Part shown: positions 26,254 to 33,574 of the stretch, one piece after another
Position numbering within the stretch: position 1 is the first letter of the stretch
How the letters are laid out: each line of letters begins with the position of its first letter
DNA from: an uncultured Lachnospiraceae bacterium
GTDB taxonomy: Bacteria > Bacillota > Clostridia > Lachnospirales > Lachnospiraceae
Assembly (NCBI GenBank): GCA_910585295.1
Contig: CAJUDE010000012.1
Coordinates: forward strand, 29,234-93,233
Direction of reading: 5' to 3'
Length of the DNA stretch: 64,000 bases
Made by a program: the position numbers and the translations under genes
The notes under the pieces: model-generated
What the model saw: the letters and a program-made list of their open reading frames with translations, nothing else
Database searches by the model: none
Told to the model about the DNA's origin: nothing

Positions 26254-27962
26254 TTGTTTAGGCCCATTCGGGACTTGGGCAGAAATTCTTCCAGACTGAT
26301 TTTAAACCTGATAGTCAGCTTTTCTCTGGTAATGTCAATACGTTCTATCAGTTTGTTTACCAGCACCCGTTTGGTCGGTGTATCGGCATGTAGAAACATT
26401 TCACGCCATGTCGGTATCTTACCCTTAATATCCTCCCAGTCTTTTGCAGTAACAGCAGTATTCTGCAATGCGGTTTCTTTTTCCTGCACAACAGCCAATT
26501 GTTTTTGCTCCTTATCTTTTTGTGTATCAATATTGCGCACCAAATCTTCTAAAGTAAGGGGATATTCCCCTGTCATGGCATCCGGAATATGTTCCTCCAT
26601 AACACGAATACCACGTCTGATTTTTTCAAGTTGTTTTTTTTCCATTTCTAAATCTTCTTCCTTTCTCTTTTTTTCGTCTCTGTTATTTTCGACAATCCGT
26701 TCAAAGACATTTTCATTGTCCTGTAATTTGCCGATATATTCTGCCAGTGATTCAAAGACAATCGGTTCTACCACATCCGCCCTGTACTGTTTTGTCTTGT
26801 CGTGCGGAACGCCCTGCCATGCATTCTGGCATTTATAAATCGCTGTCTTGCTCGTTCTGCGCTCCCCTGTTCCTTTTATCGTCCAGTAGTTATATTTACT
26901 GCCATTGACCATTTTGCAGCCACAGTACCCGCAGTGCAAAACGTCTACCAGAGATAGCATACCGTCATTACGCCCTATCACTGTTACATCCTGATTTCTT
27001 AATGACTTCGTATATTTATTACTTCGCATTTCTCGTTTCCTCTGTACTTTCTGCCATGTGTCCTCGCTAATAATTACAAGATCAGGATTTGTCTTTTGTG
27101 AAAGAATCCATTCTTCCCTGTCCAGGCTGCGGCGCCTGCCATTTAGGCTTTCCCTTCGGTTGTAGGCAGTATAGCCTGCATAAATTGGATTTGTCAAAAT
27201 ACTGGTAATCGTTCCGCTTTTCCAAACATCATTCGGGGCAAGATTTTTATATCGTTCATCTGTATTCAAGATACTTGCAATCTTGGCTGAGCCATATTCT
27301 TTACGTAAGGACAGGTCATATATGTTTTTAACAACTTCTGCCTGTTTTGGTTGGATAACAAGATGTTTCAAGGCTCGTCCGTGCTTACTGATTTCACCAG
27401 AATGTTCTAATATGTAACCATAAGGTGCTTTACCGCCCATGAATTTTCCTGACTGGACTAACTTCTTGGCGGTATCTTTGACACGCATTCCTGTGTCTGC
27501 ACTGCTTTTTTCAGCAACTGCGTATTTGAGGACTAAAGTTACGATATCCATTGAGTCATTATCTTCCGGTAAAAGACATCCATCTTTTACTGAGTAAACC
27601 ATTACGCCTGCTGTTTTTAATTTTAAGATATAACTTGGAATTTCGAGGGTTCTCCGTCCTAATCTATCATCCTTATATACAACCAGTATGTCATATTCTC
27701 CCTTTTCGGCATCACTCAATGCCTTTTGTAATTCATCTCTGTCTGCAACAGAGTTTTTATATCCGCTGACACCTCCTTCAAAATATTCTTTTTCATCTAA
27801 TATCCAATCAGGATGGCTTCTCACATATTCCAGAACAAGCTGCCTTTGTACGGTTAAATCTCCATCCGATTCTAATTGCTGATTAGAACTAACACGCAAT
27901 AATATTCTGGCACGTTTTTTATGCGTATCTCTACCTAAAAGCAGATTTTTGTTTCCATTCAT
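26238..27962 (-). CDS. Large serine recombinase
   Basis: A 574-residue recombinase. N-terminal resolvase domain with nucleophile Ser in ARILLRVSSNQQ and the DILVVYKDDRLGRRTLEI helix; recombinase domain (KAPYGYIL, SILTNPIYAGYTAYNRRES); zinc ribbon (VLHCGYCGCKMVNGS...YKCQNAW); coiled coil (about 425-500); C-terminal tail. Start ATG 27962 follows AAAAGGAGAAGC. Its last codons (GTG GTA TCG GAA TAA) cross the attachment core, so the stop codon is host DNA. In an excised circle the frame would not stop there but continue into the frame now beginning near 33857. It should integrate and excise the element. Confidence 0.93.
   Translation of the reverse strand: MNGNKNLLLGRDTHKKRARILLRVSSNQQLESDGDLTVQRQLVLEYVRSHPDWILDEKEYFEGGVSGYKNSVADRDELQKALSDAEKGEYDILVVYKDDRLGRRTLEIPSYILKLKTAGVMVYSVKDGCLLPEDNDSMDIVTLVLKYAVAEKSSADTGMRVKDTAKKLVQSGKFMGGKAPYGYILEHSGEISKHGRALKHLVIQPKQAEVVKNIYDLSLRKEYGSAKIASILNTDERYKNLAPNDVWKSGTITSILTNPIYAGYTAYNRRESLNGRRRSLDREEWILSQKTNPDLVIISEDTWQKVQRKREMRSNKYTKSLRNQDVTVIGRNDGMLSLVDVLHCGYCGCKMVNGSKYNYWTIKGTGERRTSKTAIYKCQNAWQGVPHDKTKQYRADVVEPIVFESLAEYIGKLQDNENVFERIVENNRDEKKRKEEDLEMEKKQLEKIRRGIRVMEEHIPDAMTGEYPLTLEDLVRNIDTQKDKEQKQLAVVQEKETALQNTAVTAKDWEDIKGKIPTWREMFLHADTPTKRVLVNKLIERIDITREKLTIRFKISLEEFLPKSRMGLNKVVSE
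26247..26253. other. Putative attachment site core, left end (attR-like)
   Basis: TACCACT on the plus strand (AGTGGTA on the minus), also present at 33859-33865. It is the longest identity shared by the two host/insert junctions and the point at which the split host frame can be rejoined. Confidence 0.7.
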
Positions 27963-27999
27963 GTACCGCTTCTCCTTTTCTATTATTTTCGTTTGTAAA

Positions 28000-28031
28000 G
28001 ATGGGCAGCAAAATTGGGGGGCTGCCCATCT
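28000..28031 (-). terminator. Stem-loop before the recombinase gene
   Basis: GATGGGCAGC and GCTGCCCATC form a perfect 10-bp stem (11 bp with the flanking A-T pair) with an 11-nt loop between the small-gene pair and the recombinase. It may end the small-gene transcript or attenuate recombinase expression. Confidence 0.55.
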
Positions 28032-28037
28032 TAAAAC

Positions 28038-28328
28038 CTAAGAAATTTCCGACAAATGCTCTTGAAGAATACAAGAGAGAATTCCTCTCACTTCCATTTT
28101 TATATTTTCTTCATTTTTTGATTCTTTCGGAAATTCCAGTATTACTTGAAAATTGTTTTGTTTCAGTTCTAAATGTTTGCAATCCTCTTGTTTCACCAGA
28201 CTTCTTCCCCTGTCAAATTTACTTACTCTATTCCTATTTTGAAATAGCTTGTCGTATTCAGAGGCACTTCCATAAGGGAACCTGTTAGAATTATTTGTTG
28301 TGAAAACAATTTGTGTATTTTCATTCAT
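28038..28328 (-). CDS. Small element-borne protein, unrecognised
   Basis: A 96-residue, charged, Asn/Lys/Glu-rich protein without membrane segments or recognised motifs (SASEYDKLFQNRNRVSKFDR; LELKQNNFQVILEFPKESKN). ATG at 28328 follows AGGAGGAAAGATAGCGT. Its start overlaps the end of the 48-residue gene upstream, so the two are coupled. Being just upstream of the recombinase in transcript order, it could be an accessory recombination or regulatory protein, but nothing in the sequence proves this. Confidence 0.6.
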   Translation of the reverse strand: MNENTQIVFTTNNSNRFPYGSASEYDKLFQNRNRVSKFDRGRSLVKQEDCKHLELKQNNFQVILEFPKESKNEENIKMEVRGILSCILQEHLSEIS

Positions 28329-28467
28329 ACGCTATCTTTCCTCCTGATAAATTTTCAGAATCTAAAATTTTGACGCCTTTAGATTTCGTGGAATGCCCAC
28401 AAGGAGAAAGACAATCTGAAATATTCCTTTTGAATTTGTTTTTTAGTTGCTTTTTAACTGCCATCAT
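28321..28467 (-). CDS. 48-residue basic peptide gene, coupled to the next
   Basis: Short frame starting at ATG 28467 (a second ATG follows directly) behind GGAAGGAGGTG, ending with TGA inside the start of the 96-residue gene (ATGAATGA). The product starts MMAVKKQLKNKFKRNISDC and is Lys-rich with two Cys (CLSPCGHS). The good ribosome site and tight overlap support a real gene. Function unknown. Confidence 0.5.
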   Translation of the reverse strand: MMAVKKQLKNKFKRNISDCLSPCGHSTKSKGVKILDSENLSGGKIAYE

Positions 28468-28732
28468 ACATATAAGACACCTCCTTCCTAATTTCATATT
28501 ATAATAACTATTGTTTGATGTCCGAAGTTGTTTAGGAATACCCAGAATTTCTTTATTTTCTTAATTTTTAAAACAGCTTTTCCTGATTTTTAAAATCCAA
28601 GAAAAATTTCGTCTATTCTCACAACCATTTGTACTATTTAATTCTTCTATTTAATTATTTTGTATACAAACATATGTTTTATTATCAGATTATTTCACTG
28701 TTTTATTTTCTATTTTCAGATTATATAGTGTA

Positions 28733-28764
28733 AAAGAACAGTCCTCAAATCGGACTGTTCTTTC
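28733..28764. terminator. Rho-independent-like stem-loop
   Basis: AAAGAACAGTCC pairs with GGACTGTTCTTT around an 8-nt loop, flanked by A- and T-rich runs on both sides, so it can act on either strand. On the minus strand it lies beyond the hydrolase gene and its remnant. Confidence 0.6.
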
Positions 28765-28779
28765 ATACATTAAAAATTG

Positions 28780-28880
28780 CTGTTTTCAATCTCTTTTACT
28801 GCTTTCAAAACACAGAATAGAATTGTCGGTTTCCTGACAAACCCCATGATTTTACAAATGAAAATGCAGAATGGAAAAAC
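28780..28880 (-). pseudogene. Degenerate remnant of a second YqiA-like hydrolase 3' end
   Basis: Minus-strand bases 28843-28805 encode GLSGNRQFYSVF followed by a stop, matching FSGNRQFYSVF near the end of the intact hydrolase at 29072-29593; the DNA is also visibly similar (AATTGTCGGTTTCC against AATTGCCGATTTCC). No upstream part of such a gene is present. It indicates an old tandem duplication followed by decay. Confidence 0.45.
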
Positions 28881-29071
28881 GGATAGCAAGCGGAATGGTC
28901 TGACTAAATAATAACAGGTACACCTGATTTCTGTGGATTTAGATTTGCCATTACAAATATATCTTCATTATATTTTGATAATATTTTCATTCTATTTCCA
29001 TCCTACTTATTTACCGTAAACCATAATGATTTCCTTGATAACGTTCATTTAATACAATACAAAATCATTCA

Positions 29072-29593
29072 TTATGTCATCTTAACTATTTCAGTTATAC
29101 CCTCTTTAAATACTGAATAAAATTGCCGATTTCCCGAAAAGCTATGCCCACCATCAATTTTCCATACTCTCGTAACATTCATTATCTGCTCTGTATAAGC
29201 AGGCGATAATACGTCATCTTCCATACCAAGAATCATATAAACTGGTTGCGGATTATGAAAATACTCTTTCATCAAATAGACAAGTTCATCTGTGAATGCA
29301 TATCCTTCCACGAGAGATGGAATATATCTTTCCGGCGTAATGCACGGATTGATAAGCAAACATGGAATATTACACATATTACTCAAAACATATGCGTAAA
29401 ATCCTCCGAACGAGTTCCCCACAATGTAATCAATATCTTTATATTGTTTCAATCTGTCTATGATTTTCACTGGAGATGTTTTGGCATAATCAATCTGTGG
29501 TGAAACAATTGTATCTTCTGAATACATTTCTAAAAGCAATTTATAGTTCGTGTTATGCGAACTTCCATTTAGTCCATGTAAATTAAGTATCAT
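29072..29593 (-). CDS. YqiA/YcfP-like alpha/beta hydrolase (esterase)
   Basis: A 173-residue compact alpha/beta hydrolase. Family marks: N-terminal MILNLHGLNGSS (oxyanion region), nucleophile elbow VGNSFGGFYA with Ser, acid residue in GMEDDVLSP and catalytic His in DGGHSFSG. YqiA-type enzymes are small esterases of unclear natural substrate. ATG at 29593 follows GAGGGAG; the longer reading from 29629 is inside the inverted repeat. Its start codon and ribosome site are part of a very long inverted repeat (29591-29673), which may sequester translation. Cargo gene of the mobile element. Confidence 0.75.
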   Translation of the reverse strand: MILNLHGLNGSSHNTNYKLLLEMYSEDTIVSPQIDYAKTSPVKIIDRLKQYKDIDYIVGNSFGGFYAYVLSNMCNIPCLLINPCITPERYIPSLVEGYAFTDELVYLMKEYFHNPQPVYMILGMEDDVLSPAYTEQIMNVTRVWKIDGGHSFSGNRQFYSVFKEGITEIVKMT

Positions 29594-29673
29594 ATTATCA
29601 ACTCCCTCGTATAATAAGTTTGTAAGCAAGAAAAACAGCTTACAAACTTATTATACGAGGAGTTGGTTAATAT
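29591..29673. repeat. 83-bp near-perfect inverted repeat at the hydrolase leader
   Basis: Left arm 29599-29627 (ACTCCCTCGTATAATAAG...) and right arm 29638-29665 (…CTTATTATACGAGGAGT) pair over about 28 bp with one extra C, and weaker pairing extends to include the start codon (CATATTA against TTAATATG). Loop about 10 nt. Each arm therefore has a copy of GAGGAGTTG and an ATG; the right copy is followed at once by TAG. Confidence 0.8.
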
Positions 29674-29780
29674 GTAGAAGAAAAATAACCAAAGTTGCCA
29701 ACTATCACTATGATTACTTTTAGGAATGCCATATTTGAATTCAAATACAAAAACCGCCACACACCCAGTAAAGAACACGA

Positions 29781-29936
29781 GGTTGGTTTGAAACTGTCAG
29801 ACTACCTTGTAAAAACGTGTACCTGACCAAAACAAACATAGGGTTAGTCTGAAACTGTCAGACTACCTTGTAAAAACTTGCACCTGACCAAAACAAACAT
29901 AGGGTTGGTCTGAAACTGTCAGACTACCTTACATAC
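29781..29936. repeat. Three tandem 61-bp direct repeats with internal dyads
   Basis: AAACTGTCAGACTACCTT begins at 29791, 29852 and 29913, giving a period of 61 bp. The first two intervals are nearly identical along their length (GTAAAAAC.TG.ACCTGACC, AAAACAAACATAGGGTT). Each unit contains the dyad GGT(T)AGTCTGA-aactg-TCAGACTACC. The third copy is partial, diverging after ACTACCTT. The layout resembles iterons or multiple protein-binding sites in a mobile element; it is not CRISPR-like because the intervening DNA is itself repeated. Confidence 0.85.
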
Positions 29937-30089
29937 AGGGCACATCTACCTGAGATGAAAAAATACCTGAGGTTTTATGAAACTTTCCTTCTATAATTTT
30001 TTGGGTTCTTCTTTTAGCAGTTCCTTTCTTAACTGCTGTTCCATCCCAGAGATATCTCTGTTTTCTCCTTTGTAATTTTGTTTATCATT

Positions 30090-30326
30090 TCATACTTCCT
30101 CCACTCCAAGGTTACGATACATTACAGGGTTTTTAATTTCAATAAACAGTTCCAGGCTAACATTCAACGCTATACAGATAGCAGATAAATCATCTGCATA
30201 CAATGTCCGTTTTCCATTCATAATCGCATTAAATGTAGCGTTTGACATTCCTGCTTTTTTCGCAATTACCACTTGCTTATATCCGTTTGCAATGATATAC
30301 TCCCGAACTTTCTCGTAAACTCTCAT
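30090..30326 (-). CDS. Small XRE-family repressor of the element
   Basis: A 78-residue Cro/C1-type helix-turn-helix protein: VREYIIANGYKQVVIAKKAG then MSNATFNAIMNGKRTLYADD, with the final FIEIKNPVMYRNLGVEEV. Almost the whole protein is the DNA-binding domain, typical of phage-like or ICE repressors. ATG 30326 follows AAGGGAAGCG. The dyad AGATATT-aag-AATATCT 72 bp upstream is a candidate operator. In the same frame after its stop codon the sequence stays open for 36 more codons with charged residues, so a lost C-terminal tail is possible. Confidence 0.8.
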   Translation of the reverse strand: MRVYEKVREYIIANGYKQVVIAKKAGMSNATFNAIMNGKRTLYADDLSAICIALNVSLELFIEIKNPVMYRNLGVEEV

Positions 30327-30397
30327 GGTATCGCTTCCCTTTATCAGGATTTTCTTGATTTTTTTATAATATCACAGATATTCTGTTTTCATCAGCG

Positions 30398-30414
30398 AGA
30401 TATTAAGAATATCT
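30398..30414. promoter_or_regulatory. Candidate operator dyad upstream of the XRE gene
   Basis: AGATATT-aag-AATATCT, a perfect 7-bp dyad with a 3-bp spacer; a half-site CAGATATTCTG lies about 25 bp away. Position upstream of a small XRE repressor suggests autoregulation. Confidence 0.4.
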
Positions 30415-30434
30415 TGATCATACCATGCCATTTC

Positions 30435-30599
30435 TTAAAGTGTATCATACCCCATGTACCATTTTGGGGTCATGCCATACAGACAGTTTCTTTTCTGTTT
30501 TTTGTAAAAAAGAGCTGCTACTTTTTTAGATGATTTCTCACCTGTCTTGTAACAGCCATTATCGTCTACTATTCTTATTTTTCTTTTTAGAAAATCTCT
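30435..30599 (-). pseudogene. Short open stretch after the WYL gene, possibly a decayed gene
   Basis: The minus-strand frame reads KIRIVDDNGCYKTGEKSSKK, then ALFYKKQKRNCLYGMTPKWY and stops at 30435. It looks coding (balanced, aromatic/basic) but has no start codon: an upstream ATG 3 nt inside the WYL gene end (MNKERFSKK) is in another frame, so a single-base shift may have disabled it. Low confidence. Confidence 0.25.
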
Positions 30600-30601
30600 C
30601 C

Positions 30602-31659
30602 TTATTCATAGTATTTTAGTGACTTTCGCATATCATCCCTTAATTTATCTCTCATTCTCTGCGGTTCTAAAATTATTACATCAGGACTGAAATTCTTTGC
30701 AAACTGCTCCATTGCTGTTTCATTGGTAACGGTTGATACTGTAACACCTGTTTCATCTTCATCTGAAAAGCAGACATCACTGCCGAACATGTCAATAATA
30801 TCACTAATCATGGGACGATTGATGCGAAAACGTACCCTCACATTCTTGCCGGAATACATATAGGGATGCTCTTTCATGTAAGTAGCAAGATTAAGAGGCT
30901 GTCCCATCCCACATTCCAATGTTTCAAAAGGTTTAACCGGAGCATCCAGAATGTGAATATTAAGAATCCGGTCAATGCGATAATTAGAAATATCATTGTA
31001 TTTATCATAGTTACAAATTAAATAGTATTTTCCCTCTTTTGCCACCATCTGATAGGGACTAATGATATATTGTCGATTGGTTCCGTCAAACTGCTTTTTG
31101 ATATGCAGATTTTTATCTGTACCATATTCCAGATAATGAAAAGACACTTTACGCCTTTTACTAATAGCCTCATCCAGCAGTTCAATATTATAGAAAAGCT
31201 GTTTATTCACTTCTTTATCTTCCATAGGCAGTCGGACAATATGATTGACCCTGGAATGGAAATACTCATTAGACAGTCCCTCTAATTTCTTCACAAGCTC
31301 CCTGCGCTGATTGCTTGGCACATACTCCGAAAAAAGCAACCCATCTATAAGTAACCTCAACTCACCATCCGTAAACTCTCGTTCCAAATAAAAATCCGAC
31401 CATATATAGCTTTCTTCTAATTCTCCTGTCTTTGCATTTGGTATCATACGGATAGTTTCTGTATATTCAATGTTGTATCCACAGTCCATCAAATTTAAGA
31501 GATTACGGCGTATTGCCTTGCGATCAACGGGCATATTATACTCTCTTTTTAAAATATCGGCATCTCCTTTTGACTGAGCCTGTGGTTTTCATCCGAGTAC
31601 CTTTTTAAAATATCTAAAATATTCATAATTAAAAGCCGTTTGGGCTGTTTTACAGACAT
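30602..31659 (-). pseudogene. WYL-domain regulator with N-terminal frameshift
   Basis: The natural start appears to be ATG 31659, preceded by GGAGGGACTAATT, encoding MSVKQPKRLLIMNILDILKR and a start of a winged helix, SDENHRLSQKE. Near 31561-31564 the frame breaks (reading MPIF-stop), while the next frame continues ADILKREYNMPVDRKAIRRN and the full WYL protein to 30602. One missing base in GAGATGCC explains both. The downstream 310 codons contain WYL features (VSFHYLEYGTDKNLH, ISPYQMVAKEGKYYLICNYD). Either a real inactivating mutation, programmed frameshift, or sequence error. Without the N-terminal helices DNA binding would be impaired. Confidence 0.75.
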
Positions 31660-31814
31660 AATTAGTCCCTCCAAAAAAGCATTAAGTTGTATCACATTTA
31701 TTTTCAATTATATGATACTTTACTCCGATTTTCAAACCGAAAACATAACTATCCAGATTACTCATTGATTATATAAAGTTTTAAATGTATAATAAAACGA
31801 AAGGCGGTGATTGT

Positions 31815-32126
31815 GTGAGATATGAAATTGGGAATCGAATCCGTAAACATAGGGAATCACTCGGAATCAGTCGACGGCAACTGGCAGAACAGATTGGCGT
31901 TAGCAATGGACGAATTTCAAACTGGGAGCAGGGACTCAACAGACCTGATGCGGATATGTTAACCGAACTTTGCCGCGTTTTAAAAGTTTATCCCAGTTCC
32001 TTATTGGGAGTAAAGCTGTCAAAAGATGAATTGAGCGATATAGAATGGAAAATTATACAGGCATACAGAGAAAAAACAGATTTGCAGAAAGCAGTAAATA
32101 TCCTACTTGGAATCGACATAGAATAG
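31815..32126 (+). CDS. XRE-family regulator, plus strand, within the element
   Basis: About 103 residues. Cro/C1-type HTH in the first 65 residues (IRKHRESLGISRRQLAEQIG, VSNGRISNWEQGLNRPDADM) and a short helical tail (DIEWKIIQAYREKTDLQKAV). GTG at 31815 is preferred because AAAGGCGGTGAT lies just before it; ATG 31785 is possible but has no ribosome site. Divergent from the WYL gene; the 150-bp AT-rich gap probably holds both promoters. Likely controls element functions. Confidence 0.8.
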   Translation: MRYEIGNRIRKHRESLGISRRQLAEQIGVSNGRISNWEQGLNRPDADMLTELCRVLKVYPSSLLGVKLSKDELSDIEWKIIQAYREKTDLQKAVNILLGIDIE

Positions 32127-32201
32127 AAATGGAACAAATTACACGAAATTTGCAAGAAATGAAGGTTGAGGATTTTAGAATCTAATATTATACTGTAAAT
32201 C

Positions 32202-32231
32202 AAATACCCCGCTGCAAGCAACGAGGTATTT
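32202..32231 (+). terminator. Stem-loop after the XRE gene
   Basis: AAATACC...GGTATTT with an inner CG pair; it lies 76 bp beyond the XRE stop and before the toxin-antitoxin pair. A similar stem-loop closes the superoxide reductase gene at 20443-20474, so it is a common local terminator type. Confidence 0.45.
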
Positions 32232-32316
32232 AACCCTCGCGGCATTCGTCAAATATCCATGTAAACATGGCTATTTTCCTCATTGCTCGCGGGAATAAAG
32301 ATTAGGAGAATTAAAA

Positions 32317-32793
32317 ATGCGTAAATTAAAGATTTACTTAGATACATCCGTTGTCAGCCACTTAATGCAAGAGGATGTCCCTGAGAAAATGGCTGATACA
32401 TTGCAACTGTGGGAATTGTTTCGCAAAGGAATTTATGATGTATATCTGTCTACGGTTACATTGGAAGAAATTTCTGCCTGCCCTGAACCGAAAAGAAGCC
32501 GATTAAGAGAGTACATGAAGCAGTTTCCATTTACTACGCTTGATATTTCTGACGAAGCCGCAGAAGTTGCACAGCAAATTATAGATATGGGGATTTTGAC
32601 GCCTAAAAGTTATGATGACTGTCAACATATTGGGGCGGCGGTTGTAAATGAATGTGATTGTATCATTTCCTGGAATTTTAAGCACATTGTAAATATCAAA
32701 ACAATTCGTGGCGTACGGGCAATCACAAATTTGAAAGGATATAGGCCCATTGAAATATTAAATCCATCTGTATTATTGGAAAGCGAGGGATAA
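32317..32793 (+). CDS. PIN-domain protein, probable VapC-like toxin
   Basis: A 158-residue PIN-domain ribonuclease: YLDTSVVSHL (first acidic residue), VTLEEISACPE, then SYDDCQHIGAAVVNECDCII and SWNFKHI. These place the acidic cluster of PIN nucleases. Many PIN proteins are toxins that cleave tRNA or mRNA. AGGAGAATTAAAA precedes ATG. A 57-codon gene begins 3 nt after its stop, giving the reverse toxin-antitoxin order. It may stabilise the mobile element by addiction. Confidence 0.78.
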   Translation: MRKLKIYLDTSVVSHLMQEDVPEKMADTLQLWELFRKGIYDVYLSTVTLEEISACPEPKRSRLREYMKQFPFTTLDISDEAAEVAQQIIDMGILTPKSYDDCQHIGAAVVNECDCIISWNFKHIVNIKTIRGVRAITNLKGYRPIEILNPSVLLESEG

Positions 32794-32795
32794 TT

Positions 32796-32969
32796 ATGGA
32801 AAAACCAATTCTTAGTCCAGATTTTACGATTGAAGATATTCACAAATTGCGTGAATATAATTACTATGTCACTAAAGATATGACACCGCAGGAACGGATA
32901 GATTACTATAATCAAAAAGGGCGCGCATTTCTAAAGGAGATTGAGGAAAGTAAATTACAGAAGGTATAA
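32796..32969 (+). CDS. Small probable antitoxin partner of the PIN protein
   Basis: A 57-residue acidic/basic helical protein (MEKPILSPDFTIEDIHKLRE; TPQERIDYYNQKGRAFLKEI). It follows the PIN gene with a 2-nt gap and has GCGAGGGATAATT before ATG. Size, position and charge pattern match antitoxins that bind PIN toxins; it lacks a clear DNA-binding domain. Confidence 0.6.
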   Translation: MEKPILSPDFTIEDIHKLREYNYYVTKDMTPQERIDYYNQKGRAFLKEIEESKLQKV

Positions 32970-32991
32970 CGTTACAACAAAATACCAGAGG

Positions 32992-33087
32992 GGTGCAGGG
33001 CGTATGATGTAATATGAGATTTTAAATATATATTAAACTCATACTGTTTTTTATCAATTATATAGGGCATATCTTACACCCTGCACC
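32992..33087. repeat. Separated inverted repeat between the toxin-antitoxin pair and the right-end genes
   Basis: GGTGCAGGG (32992-33000) and CCCTGCACC (33079-33087) are exact inverted copies, with weaker internal pairing. It lies between two convergent transcription units and could act as a two-way terminator or a recombination-protein site. Confidence 0.45.
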
Positions 33088-33130
33088 ACATATTAAGTTA
33101 GAAGTTCACCACTTCTGTATCTACCTCTGC

Positions 33131-33574
33131 CTATGTAGTCGAAAATTCATATTGCAGCAAATCAGGAGGTAAACCTATATCATTTGCTCCTGCGATTGGA
33201 GGACATAGTATTAGACGCTTTCCCCTTACAGCTTTTCGTTCAAATACAATATCCACTCGTCCTTCTATTCTGACGAGTAATTTACCAATCTTGGCACTTG
33301 AAATATGCAGATTTTTAAATTTCTCATTTAGTAAATTCGCAATTTCGGATGCCGACTGCCATTTCCACAAACTTTTATCTGTTAGAAAATCTACACAACT
33401 CATAAATTCATCTTCCCCAAAGAGAAGCTGCTCAAATTCTTGGTTATTACGATTGATAAATTCTTTTTCTTCTGCGGCGAGAAGGTATCCTTTGGGATTG
33501 TCTTTGTATATTACAAGTATCTGTCTCCAAAACTGAACATACCATTCAGGGGATAATTCAAAAATCTTTTTCAA
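33131..33574 (-). CDS. Unrecognised element gene at the right end (possible winged-helix protein)
   Basis: A 147-residue protein. The middle and C-terminal part (WKWQSASEIANLLNEKFKNL, ISSAKIGKLLVRIEGRVDIV) looks like a winged helix of the type found at the end of phage/plasmid primases, but the ATPase part is absent. ATG 33574 overlaps the stop of the upstream small gene (ATGA), so they are coupled. Transcription would enter from the interrupted host gene on the left-hand reading. DNA-binding and position make it a candidate recombination directionality factor; unproven. Confidence 0.5.
   Translation of the reverse strand: MKKIFELSPEWYVQFWRQILVIYKDNPKGYLLAAEEKEFINRNNQEFEQLLFGEDEFMSCVDFLTDKSLWKWQSASEIANLLNEKFKNLHISSAKIGKLLVRIEGRVDIVFERKAVRGKRLILCPPIAGANDIGLPPDLLQYEFSTT

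Larger units (their letters stand above)
28468..29071. other. 604-bp AT-rich intergenic stretch within the element
   Basis: No intact gene. It holds a stem-loop at 28733-28764, a degenerate second copy of the end of the hydrolase gene near 28780-28880, and a short palindrome CAGGTACACCTG near 28916. Promoters for the small-gene pair probably lie at 28480-28700. Confidence 0.5.

Noticed and set aside
29781..29936. CRISPR-like array
   Set aside because: The whole 61-bp unit repeats, including what would be spacers, there are only three copies, and no cas genes are present.
30010..30089. Small gene after the XRE repressor (MEQQLRKELLKEE...)
   Set aside because: No ribosome site; it is in frame with the XRE gene past its stop, so it is better seen as a possible lost tail.
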